This document shows, piece by piece, positions 8,592-15,343 of a stretch of DNA of 64,000 nt. Positions within the stretch are counted from its first letter, which is position 1; each line of letters starts with the position of its first letter. The stretch is from Cytobacillus dafuensis (GTDB lineage Bacteria > Bacillota > Bacilli > Bacillales > Cytobacillaceae), in contig NZ_CP042593.1 in NCBI RefSeq assembly GCF_007995155.1, forward strand, positions 1,406,001 through 1,470,000, read 5' to 3'. The position numbers and the translations under genes are program-made. The notes below the pieces were generated by a model that worked only from the letters and a program-made list of their open reading frames with translations, did not search any database and was not told the origin of the DNA.

Positions 8592-8676
8592 CTTCACTAA
8601 CGGGTGCAAGAGTTTAACAAGGGGTTGCTGCGCAGCTCCTTTCCTTATTGAGCTAAAGGGGCAGGTTAGTTGAACA
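8590..8676 (+). repeat. dispersed hairpin repeat, copy G
   Basis: CACTAACGGGTGCAAGAG at the left and GGGGCAGGTTAGTTGAAC at the right. The inner part has a small TGCGCA palindrome rather than the usual T-run hairpin. Confidence 0.7.
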
Positions 8677-8769
8677 CAAATGAGCAACTTTTTGTTCCAA
8701 AATATGTTATTCTTAAACATTAAATGTTATGATTTTTCAGAACTTTCAAACCACTCAGGAGGATTAGAT

Positions 8770-9279
8770 ATGATAAAAAAACTGTTTCTGCCTTTATTAT
8801 TTATTGTTTTAGTCGGCTGTTCAGAGGAATCAAGCAATAAGGAAAACAATGAAAATTCCTTGTCTATAAATACTCAACAAAATGGTTCTTCAGAACATCA
8901 AAACTTAATGAAATTAGGTGATTTTAGAGAAGTTAATGTTTTGCCATTAGAAGACGAAAATGGATATGAATTTAAAGATTTGAAACTGGATAATGCTCAG
9001 GCAATTATTTTTCAGCCTATACATTTAAAGGAAGGAGAAAAAGTAACCTTAACATTACAATTACAATCTAATGATTCATTCAACAACGTTAATATAGGCA
9101 TCATAAAAGATTATTCCTTTGATTCGACTGCCAATTATGAAATTGAGAGTATTTATTCAAAAACTACCGATAAGGAATTAACAGTTACTTATATAGCTCA
9201 GGAAGACTCTACTTACGCACTGTGTATTTTGGGAACTATGGCGGACACTGTTGGTCTTACTGGAAAAATAGTAAAATGA
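8770..9279 (+). CDS. lipoprotein, unknown function
   Basis: ATG at 8770 lies behind a strong AGGAGG. Signal peptide MIKKLFLPLLFIVLVGC has a clean lipobox; a Ser/Asn/Glu-rich linker follows, then a beta-rich domain (ITLTLQLQSND-like strands, YIAQEDSTYALCILG) of about 120 residues. 169 residues in total. No family assigned. Ended by repeat copy H five bases after the stop. Confidence 0.75.
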   Translation: MIKKLFLPLLFIVLVGCSEESSNKENNENSLSINTQQNGSSEHQNLMKLGDFREVNVLPLEDENGYEFKDLKLDNAQAIIFQPIHLKEGEKVTLTLQLQSNDSFNNVNIGIIKDYSFDSTANYEIESIYSKTTDKELTVTYIAQEDSTYALCILGTMADTVGLTGKIVK

Positions 9280-9283
9280 TTTA

Positions 9284-9352
9284 TTAAGCTAACGGGAGCT
9301 TTAGTTCAATAACGCTCTTCAACAATCGGGCGCGTTTGTGGAATAAACAAAT
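9284..9352 (+). repeat. dispersed hairpin repeat, copy H (variant form)
   Basis: AAGCTAACGGGAGCTTTAGT, then CTTCAACAATCGGGCGCG. Shares the TTTAGTTCAATA..TTCAACAATCGGGCGC segment with copy C, so copies C and H define a second subfamily. Confidence 0.75.
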
Positions 9353-9391
9353 AATTGTTTGTTATGGTATTGTGGTAAATTTTGAAGTTGT

Positions 9392-9586
9392 TCAAAAAGG
9401 ACATTGACTCTCTCTAGAACGTTCTTTAATACTAGTTTCCCATTCATGTCCTTTCGCACAAATCCACCAAATTTTTTTATTAGATCCATAAGAGAAATTC
9501 GAAGGTTTTAAATCACCGTTTTTAGTTGGATGCCACTCGGCTATAAGATTTGGGAATAAATCAAAAAAAATATTTGTTTTTGGCAT
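9392..9586 (-). CDS. treble-clef zinc-ribbon domain protein, short (DUF4379-like)
   Basis: 64 residues with ATG behind AAGGGTGCGG. The pattern LIAEWHPTKNGDLKPSNF, GSNKKIWWICAKGHEWE, REsQCPF matches one repeat of the DUF4379 treble-clef domain, where WxC..GHEW is followed by CPxC. The second CPxC cysteine is missing because the frame stops after CPF, so the gene is probably truncated. Such domains are usually repeated and occur in nuclease-like or mobile-element proteins. Confidence 0.6.
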   Translation of the reverse strand: MPKTNIFFDLFPNLIAEWHPTKNGDLKPSNFSYGSNKKIWWICAKGHEWETSIKERSRESQCPF

Positions 9587-9721
9587 TTAACCGCACCCTT
9601 ATAAAAAAAGAACATATGCAGTAATCGATTCTTAGTCCTTACTAAAATTTTAGAACATGGAAAATACAAATTATATTGTTAATAAAATCTTTACAAAGTT
9701 TTATAGCAGATGCAAGAGATT

Positions 9722-9806
9722 GTTAATAAACTATTGGGGTGCAGTTCAGAAGGGATTAACGCTTGATTTGTTGAATTTATTGTACTAACCAAGCAGGTTA
9801 GCATTT
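9722..9806 (+). repeat. degenerate dispersed repeat, copy I
   Basis: AAACTATTGGGGTGCAG at the left, ACCAAGCAGGTTAGCATTT at the right, no clear inner hairpin. Confidence 0.5.
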
Positions 9807-9908
9807 CTGTAGATTGCTATTTTCGGATTTTGAAAAATATAGGGCTACTCAGTAAGATATGAGTATAGACACCACTCTAACTCAAATCCTTAAGGAGGAA
9901 CCCCTAAT

Positions 9909-10071
9909 ATGGAGTTTAAAATGCAAGACAAACAAAATCAACTAATAGAGAAAATTTCCGATACGCACCTGGTTGTTGGTGTGGACATTAGGTGATCCTC
10001 TTATATTTGAAAATAGTGAAGAGGGATTTGAGGTTTTATTAAACTGGTTGAACAAGCTTAAACAATTTTAA
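9909..10071 (+). pseudogene. IS110-family transposase remnant
   Basis: ATG behind AAGGAGG begins a frame reading IEKISDTHLVVGVDI, the N-terminal DEDD-domain opening of IS110-type transposases. The frame hits a stop at 9993. From 9991 another frame gives GDPLIFENSEEGFEVLLNWL, which in intact IS110 proteins follows about 20 residues later. An internal deletion has removed the segment between and everything after residue about 75 is gone. Inactive. The surrounding 9,590-10,310 holds repeat copy I and no other gene. Confidence 0.75.
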
Positions 10072-10312
10072 ACTTTCGGTTATTTCTGCGCGTCAAAAGA
10101 CTGGAAACCTAATTATTTTTTGTTCACCTAATAAAGGAAAAAAATAATAGCTTGCAAGAAATTTAGAATGCTACATTTAATAAAATATATACTTTTTTAT
10201 AGATAAATTTGTAATGAAAATTGCTGTTTAATTTTTTTAGCTTAACTATAGAGGAACATTTTTGAAAAGGATTGTGCAAGGTAACTGTAAGGCTACCACT
10301 TAGAAATAAACA

Positions 10313-10807
10313 CTAATCAACTTCTACAACTAATTCAGCAAAGTGCTTATTGTCTATAAAAACATTTAACTGCCAAACACCTGGCTCTTCAAATAATAAA
10401 GTTGATGGCATTGACTTTATAGCACCTAAATTAGCTTGTGTATAAGGTTGAATAGATTCATATATCTTTTCATGCGTATTTAAATTAACTAATAATGGAG
10501 TTTTTTTACCAGACAATAAATGCGTACCTTCTAATTTAAATGTTCCAGAAATTTCATTTTCTTCACCCCAAAAGTGCCATAGTACTTTTTGGGATTCTTT
10601 AGCTTTAAATTTTAAATTAAGAAACCCTATCCTCCCTTCAATTCCTCTCATTTCATGACCTTCCGTAATGAATGTGGGAGTGAGATTGTAGCTAATTTTT
10701 TCTTCACCATCCTTTTGTTTATCTTCAATTTTAGTATTTTGACTATTAGGACTGCACGCTGAAATTACAAAGAAAACACTAATTAAAAATAACAAAGTAG
10801 TTCTCAT
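10313..10807 (-). CDS. lipoprotein, DUF4871-like
   Basis: 164 residues. Signal peptide TTLLFLISVFFVISAC carries a lipobox. The mature domain (EMRGIEGRIGFLNLKFKA, VLWHFWGEE, LGAIKSMPSTLLFEEPGVW, LNVFIDNKHFAELVVEV) resembles the beta-sandwich DUF4871 lipoproteins of Bacillus; that name is from memory and tentative. Extracytoplasmic, function unknown. Stands alone on the minus strand. Confidence 0.7.
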   Translation of the reverse strand: MRTTLLFLISVFFVISACSPNSQNTKIEDKQKDGEEKISYNLTPTFITEGHEMRGIEGRIGFLNLKFKAKESQKVLWHFWGEENEISGTFKLEGTHLLSGKKTPLLVNLNTHEKIYESIQPYTQANLGAIKSMPSTLLFEEPGVWQLNVFIDNKHFAELVVEVD

Positions 10808-10894
10808 TTTATCTCAACCTTTCAGCTTTTTATAGACTCATTATCAAATATTCCATAATAATACTATTATATACTTATTGAATAATTTTTAGCA

Positions 10895-11280
10895 TCAAGA
10901 GTCAATTGAAGTATTATTTTTAAGTTCTAGCTTATTTTTATAAACCCATGAAGAAAGTAAAACGCTAAATTCAAATAGTATAATCAGTGGAATAAATACT
11001 AAAGATCCGAAATTAAATCTGGTGGTGAGATAATAACAGAAATAATAATTAGAATGAAATAAGCTATTATTCGAGATTTTCTTAAAATAAATGGATTAAT
11101 GATATTTAGTCTTGTTAATAATAAGATAACGAGAGGCATTTGGAATAATACAGTTACAGGTATAACAGTATTAAAAACGAACCTGAAATATTCTAATGCA
11201 CCATATGCTTGTACCATACCAATCTTTTCATTAACACCAGTAGTAAAATTAAGTAGTGAAGGTAACATGATAAAATATGT
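10895..11280 (-). pseudogene. tatC: tatC C-terminal remnant with a frameshift
   Basis: The frame from 11,280 reads MLPSLLNFTTGVNEKIG, LEYFRFVFNTVIPVTVLFQ, LTRLNIINPFILRKSR and VIISPPDLISDL, which fits the last four helices of the TatC twin-arginine translocase. It stops at 10,999. One base out of frame it continues (LVFIPLIILFEFSVLLSSW) to 10,895, so one T has been lost in the GATCTTTAG stretch. The N-terminal part with the signal-binding loops is missing. A dead gene, likely a decayed extra tat locus. Confidence 0.8.
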
Positions 11281-11509
11281 TTTGTTATTCCTCCGTGGCT
11301 ACTGTGGGGATTTTTTATCAATAAAAACGCTGAAAATGTAGCGAAAGAAAATAGATAATAAGATTAGGGGAATACAGCTGGCTGCTTGGTATTGAGGAAG
11401 GTAATGATTATAAGACCTGTGGGAATTATGGAGTTTGTACCAGCAAAAGCCAGAGCGAAAGTGTACAGTTTGCAGGATAAACTTAAAACTTCTAAATACC
11501 ACAAGATAA
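11281..11509. other. intergenic, no supported gene
   Basis: Open frames exist on both strands but none has a ribosome site or recognisable product. Probably remnant sequence between the tatC fragment and the next hairpin. Confidence 0.5.
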
Positions 11510-11540
11510 GCATCGGTCATTTAAACCGATGCTTTTTTTG
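11510..11540 (+). terminator. intrinsic terminator
   Basis: Arms GCATCGGT/ACCGATGC with a 7-base loop and a run of T on the plus strand; the A run on the other side is weaker for minus-strand use. Confidence 0.75.
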
Positions 11541-11549
11541 TAGTTTTGA

Positions 11550-12095
11550 TTATGGACTTACTGAGTTGGCTATCTCTACTAAAATTTCTGGTGTTGCTTG
11601 GTCTGAAACAGCTTTGTTAATGTTTAGAACATACTGCCAACCTTTTTTTTCGAATACCAAAAGATTAAATCCTCTTGCGATTTTTGTACTATAAATCGCT
11701 TTGCTTCCATCTTTAAGTTTTAAGGTTTGGTCAATATGCTCCTCCCTTATCGGTAAACCGTACGTTAATGGCTTTACCCTAATCATATAGTGATTTTTTG
11801 GTTTATCTTTATGTCGGTATTCAATTTCAAAACCATCGTTTATGTCACCATCCAAGTCACTAAGCCTGCCGAAAATGTGTGTAAATTCAATTGGAGGTAT
11901 TTGTATTGGCAAACCAATATCCTTTTTAAAATGGTCTTTACTTTCTTGCAACGCAACATTAACTTCCTTGAAACCAATGTCAAAAAGCGATTTTTGAAAT
12001 TCTTCACTTGTGTAGTTAGCTTTAGCTCCGTAAGAAATCGAGTAGGCCAAAATAATACACAAAACGAAGATTTTTAATATCTTGATAATTACCAC
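11550..12095 (-). CDS. secreted or membrane-anchored protein, DUF4367-like
   Basis: 181 residues. N-terminal hydrophobic segment (ILKIFVLCIILAYSISYG) with cleavage expected near YGAKA. The mature part carries IPPIEFTHIFGRLSDLDGD, YMIRVKPL, LKLKDGSKAIYS and a C-terminal WQYVLNINKAVSDQ...EILVEIANSV pattern like DUF4367/CO-sensing-like extracytoplasmic domains of Bacillus. The family call is tentative. Single gene; no operon partner. Confidence 0.65.
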   Translation of the reverse strand: MVIIKILKIFVLCIILAYSISYGAKANYTSEEFQKSLFDIGFKEVNVALQESKDHFKKDIGLPIQIPPIEFTHIFGRLSDLDGDINDGFEIEYRHKDKPKNHYMIRVKPLTYGLPIREEHIDQTLKLKDGSKAIYSTKIARGFNLLVFEKKGWQYVLNINKAVSDQATPEILVEIANSVSP

Positions 12096-12573
12096 GTCCT
12101 TGAATTTTTTCTGGAAACATGCTTAGACATTATTATCCGCATTTATTACCTTAGATATAAAAAATCCTCAATATTGAATTTCTACAAACAGCTTTTAGCA
12201 CTAAAATTAGCACCTAAATAAACATATCAATATTACATAGGACAATAATTATTGTCCGCTTGTTAATTCGTTTGTTAATTGTACTGTTATTTCTATACTA
12301 ATTTATCTATAAATGTTGATATAACAATAAAAAATGAAGACCAAATCTCTATGCGAAATGTATTCTAAATCAATGACTATTTAATGTTTTCTTTCCCTAA
12401 ATTGAACCCGTTATATTAATATAGGGGTTTTCTTTTGACCTTAAACTTCATTTGTATTGTTCAACTAAAGGGCCATTATCTTGTATAAGAAGTAAGCTTA
12501 ATATTTATGTTAAAATTCAATGAAAATCAATTTATAAATAACTAAAATAGCAAGGGAGTAAAAGTCGATATTT
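12096..12573. other. intergenic with one hairpin
   Basis: A+T-rich. A terminator-like stem lies at 12,404-12,435 (AACCC..GGGTT with an inner TATA/TATA pairing, then TTTTCTTTT). TTCAACTAAAGGGCC near 12,459 resembles part of the dispersed repeat. Nothing else seen. Confidence 0.5.
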
Positions 12574-12792
12574 ATGAAACTAAAAGAAATTATGGGAAAA
12601 CATTTTGATGGCCTTTCTATAACACCAGATTTTTACCATCAATGGAAAATCGGTATACATCTAGAATTAGGAAATGATATTTATCAGATTGGTGATAATA
12701 ATCGCCTTAACATGGAAAGGTTTAACACGATTTATGAACAGGTATCTGCTATTGTTTCTATACTTTTCAAGAAAATGGATGACGTCTTAGTG
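12574..12792 (+). pseudogene. DUF3885 gene, 5' half, split by a transposon
   Basis: 73 codons (LKEIMGKHFDGLSITPDF, WKIGIHLELG, NMERFNTIYEQVSAI, KKMDDVLV) match the N-terminal half of DUF3885 proteins. After codon 73 the frame runs into the transposon end and adds about 30 foreign residues. The 3' half lies at 20,179-20,589. Joining base 12,792 to 20,179 keeps the frame, reads MDDVLVVVNSYPHETNK across the joint and gives 209 residues, the usual family length. The broken gene is unlikely to work. Confidence 0.85.
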
Positions 12793-12835
12793 GGGGTAGT
12801 ACCAGCGTTGCTGTCACTACCCGCAAAGTGGATGG
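12793..12835 (-). repeat. terminal inverted repeat, copy 1 (left outer end)
   Basis: Read inward: GGGGTAGTACCAGCGTTGC, TGTCACTACCCGCAAAGT, GGATGG. Consensus of the four copies: GGGGTARTACCAGCGTWGC followed by TGACACCACCCGCAAAGTAG. Confidence 0.85.
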
Positions 12836-12888
12836 ATATTATTGGTAATTATAAGTGCGATTCTTCACAATCAAAAATAACGTGAAAA

Positions 12889-12922
12889 AAAAGGGTGATT
12901 ACCTTCCGATGTATCACCCTTA
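12889..12922 (-). terminator. terminator of the kinase-like remnant
   Basis: Arms AAGGGTGAT/ATCACCCTT; on the minus strand the stem is followed by eight T. Confidence 0.8.
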
Positions 12923-12936
12923 GTTAATAAAAATTA

Positions 12937-13524
12937 TTATTTTAAAGCGATGTTCCACGCTTCATAAAATTCTTTAACCGTTGAATAACGATTATCTCGC
13001 TCTTTTTCGACAGCTTTAATTGCTACTTCATATAATTTCTTGTTGGCTTCCCACTTTGAAAATGAGTGATCCAATTCGCCACCTAACAACCCAAATGCTA
13101 TTGCTCCCATTGTAAATACATTGGTCTTTGAATCAATAGGACTTCCTAGAGTAAACTCTTCTGGAGATTTAGATCTTGTAGCACCCCAAAAATGCTCCCC
13201 TAAATCATTTACAGAAGGTGATATACGATAAAAATCTATATCACATATTTTTGTTTGATGATTTTTAAAATCGTATAAAATACTTCCATCATAAAAATCT
13301 ACGGCAACATATCCTTGTGATTCTACATAAGTATGAAAAGCAAAAATTGTATTAAGTGCATCAATGCGTTTTTTAATTTCAAGATTCTTAAAACGATAGA
13401 ACGGCGATTGTGGGTGAGTATATTTAGCTATTCCAGCAAAAGACCAGTGAGAATGCAGGCATTCACCTTCGAACCATTCAAATACTGCTGCATATCCATT
13501 TTCAATGGGGAAATGGTTCATCAA
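12937..13524 (-). pseudogene. 5'-truncated Ser/Thr protein-kinase-like gene
   Basis: 195 codons corresponding to the middle and C-terminal lobe of Bacillus eukaryotic-type kinase-like proteins: VAVDFYDGSILYDF and ICDIDFYR (catalytic and DFG-like regions, with D-I-D for DFG), SPEEFTLGSPID, NVFTMGAIAFGLLGG, RDNRYSTVKEFYEAW. The glycine-rich loop and lysine of the N-lobe are missing; homology stops where recombinase sequence begins (about 13,540). Probably inactive as a kinase. It sits inside the transposon next to its left end. Confidence 0.7.
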
Positions 13525-13548
13525 TTTTATTAAATTTGGGAATCATCA

Positions 13549-13809
13549 TGGAATAAGAAATATACGGATCGAGGTGTTCGCAAAATATTAGCTAAATACT
13601 CAGAGGAAGCAGGGCTTGCCCAAAATCTGTCGCCACACAAGCTACGGCATTTTCTATTAACTTGGTTGAAAAAACAAGGAATCGATGATGCTTTGATTCA
13701 ACCATACTCAGGCCATGAAAGCAGAAAATCCTTGGAGGTCTACTCAAAGCTGGCTATTACGGATGCCCAACAAGAATATAACGAAGTAATCAATAAATTT
13801 CCAATTTAA
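13549..13809 (+). pseudogene. tyrosine recombinase C-terminal remnant
   Basis: Open frame without a start, 86 codons. [20 protein letters not shown] gives the HxxR box, [19 protein letters not shown] gives the second His and the nucleophile Tyr. The first catalytic Arg and the N-terminal binding domain are absent. The stop lies two bases before terminal repeat copy 2. Tn4430/Tn5401-type transposons carry such enzymes, which fits the Tn3-like ends, but a fragment this short cannot distinguish TnpI from a phage or Xer-type integrase. Confidence 0.8.
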
Positions 13810-13811
13810 TT

Positions 13812-13855
13812 CCATCTACTTTGCGGGTGATGTCAACAACGCTGGTACTACCCCG
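13812..13855 (+). repeat. terminal inverted repeat, copy 2 (internal)
   Basis: CCATCTACTTTGCGGGTGA, TGTCAACAACGCTGG, TACTACCCC. Opposite orientation to copy 1. Not flanked by TAGTG, so copies 1 and 2 do not bound one simple insertion. Confidence 0.85.
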
Positions 13856-13913
13856 TTGTCCGGTTTTTTTGTAAGTTTCAAAGATAAATAGTGATTCGAC
13901 TAATCGGCGAAAA

Positions 13914-13944
13914 GAAAACACCTCTCCAATGAAAGGTGTTTTTT
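13914..13944 (-). terminator. terminator of the lipoprotein gene
   Basis: AAAACACCT/AGGTGTTTT arms, followed on the minus strand by a T-rich run; directly downstream of the lipoprotein stop. Confidence 0.7.
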
Positions 13945-13945
13945 A

Positions 13946-14545
13946 TCAGCTGTCCTGTTTTATAAACGACTCCAGTTCATTCACCTTGTCGCCATTCGTT
14001 AAGTGTGACACTCCAAAAGAATTCCCTTTGCCGCCCTTATTGATGGCAACGTCCAAATCGTTGAGTAATTGTCCCATGTATTGATACGCCGTCTCCATGC
14101 TTGCCGGTACGGGTTTCCAATCCTCAGCATGTTCAAGGTTGTCCTTTTCTTTCCCCGTATCATCGATATGGGCGGTCCGTTCAAATTGATCATGGCTTAT
14201 TCCAGCTGCAAGCATTCGCAAGTTGGCAAAGTCCTCATCGAAACTTTCATTTTTGTCATCAATATAGTGCTGCATATTTTCATAGAGATCATTGGTTTTT
14301 GTATAATAAACAAATCCAACATCTTCTTGCTTTAATTCATCAAAACTTTCCTCCGGTGCCCGATTGAACTCCGCCGCCATTTCAGCAATCCATTCTTTTG
14401 CTTCCGGAGAAAATTCAACCGTATCATTTTCAATCGCGGCTGGCTGATCGTCCGTTTTCGCAACCGATTTAGCGTCATTTCCATTACATGCCGTCAACAA
14501 TCCGGCTGCCAACATACCGACCAATCCGATTTTAATGATTTTCAA
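13946..14545 (-). CDS. lipoprotein, unknown function
   Basis: TTG start at 14,545 follows GGGAGGACTG; the longer frame to 14,605 has no site. Signal peptide KIIKIGLVGMLAAGLLTAC with lipobox. The mature 178 residues are acidic and helical (SPEAKEWIAEMAAEFNRA, EDWKPVPASMETAYQYMGQLLNDLDVAINKGG). No family recognised. Base composition is clearly richer in G+C than in the first 12 kb, like the rest of the transposon cargo. Confidence 0.75.
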   Translation of the reverse strand: MKIIKIGLVGMLAAGLLTACNGNDAKSVAKTDDQPAAIENDTVEFSPEAKEWIAEMAAEFNRAPEESFDELKQEDVGFVYYTKTNDLYENMQHYIDDKNESFDEDFANLRMLAAGISHDQFERTAHIDDTGKEKDNLEHAEDWKPVPASMETAYQYMGQLLNDLDVAINKGGKGNSFGVSHLTNGDKVNELESFIKQDS

Positions 14546-14735
14546 AAACAGTCCTCCCTTTAACAGAAACCATGACCCGCATTCTTCTAAAATGAATGAT
14601 GGCAACCTTCTAATATTTTACATATCCATTATATTCGTCTTTCCAACCATATACAAGAGTTCTCGCAATGTTTTGAACTTAATTATGATATACTTTGTGC
14701 GATAGGTTCTCAAAGGTAAGGGAGGGTTAAATCAA

Positions 14736-15275
14736 ATGATCAAACGTAATAAGATGGCCATCATTTGCCTTGGTGTCAGCGTATTCCTTCTGCTCATACA
14801 ATTGGTGATGGATACAAAGGGTGTTTACTTTCAACTAGGGCCGCCATCCAAAGGCATCGGGCATCATACCATAAGCGCCTTGCTCATTATTGCAGCCGTC
14901 ATTTCAGCTGTATATATGTTAACGGATAAAGGGATGAAATGGATGGCGATAGGGGTTGGGATCTTTTTCATCTTAGTGACTAGCGCACCGAATCTGCTCA
15001 TGGAAACCAAATACACCACGTTCTCCTCACCCGATCAAAGCGAAAAATTTGTGGTGATCGAAAAAGGGTATGTAAAACTTTACCAGATTTCCAATTCAGG
15101 CTTATTCATGACCGCTTTGACCAAGACCAGGCTCGATGTAGATCGGGAATACAAACCATTTTCGGAAGGGGCTTATGAATTGGAATGGGAGTCACCCAAT
15201 ACATTAATCGTCCATTATGCTTTTAATTATAAGCACCAGTTTAAAACGATTGAATTGCAATACCAAAACGATTAA
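14736..15275 (+). CDS. membrane-anchored hypothetical protein, 179 aa
   Basis: ATG after AAGGGAGGG. Three hydrophobic segments in the first 90 residues (MAIICLGVSVFLLLIQLVM, ALLIIAAVISAVYML, WMAIGVGIFFILVTS), then an extracytoplasmic beta-rich domain (FSSPDQSEKFVVIEKGYVKL, YELEWESPNTLIVHYAF). Divergent from the lipoprotein at 14.5 kb and convergent with the hydrolase gene. Function unknown. Confidence 0.75.
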   Translation: MIKRNKMAIICLGVSVFLLLIQLVMDTKGVYFQLGPPSKGIGHHTISALLIIAAVISAVYMLTDKGMKWMAIGVGIFFILVTSAPNLLMETKYTTFSSPDQSEKFVVIEKGYVKLYQISNSGLFMTALTKTRLDVDREYKPFSEGAYELEWESPNTLIVHYAFNYKHQFKTIELQYQND

Positions 15276-15299
15276 CTCGACGCCAAATTCAAAGAAGAA

Positions 15300-15332
15300 A
15301 GGCTAACCGCCATATGGTGGTTAGCCTTTTTG
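15300..15332. terminator. bidirectional terminator
   Basis: AGGCTAACCGCC/GGTGGTTAGCCT with a short loop and T/A runs on both sides, between two convergent genes. Confidence 0.85.
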
Positions 15333-15343
15333 ATTCGAGAACT

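Noticed and set aside
685..9352. True integron with attC sites
   Set aside because: The outer AACTAAC/GTTAGTT boxes do not fit RYYYAAC/GTTRRRY well, the hairpins are terminator-like, and no integron integrase is seen in the window. Reported only as cassette-like order.
11299..11694. Open frames on both strands around 11.3-11.7 kb
   Set aside because: No ribosome sites, no recognisable product, and they overlap a terminator and the exported-protein gene.
12793..13855. Simple 1.06-kb insertion bounded by end copies 1 and 2
   Set aside because: The 5-bp flanks differ (TAGTG against GTTGT), whereas copies 1 and 4 share TAGTG and restore the gene.
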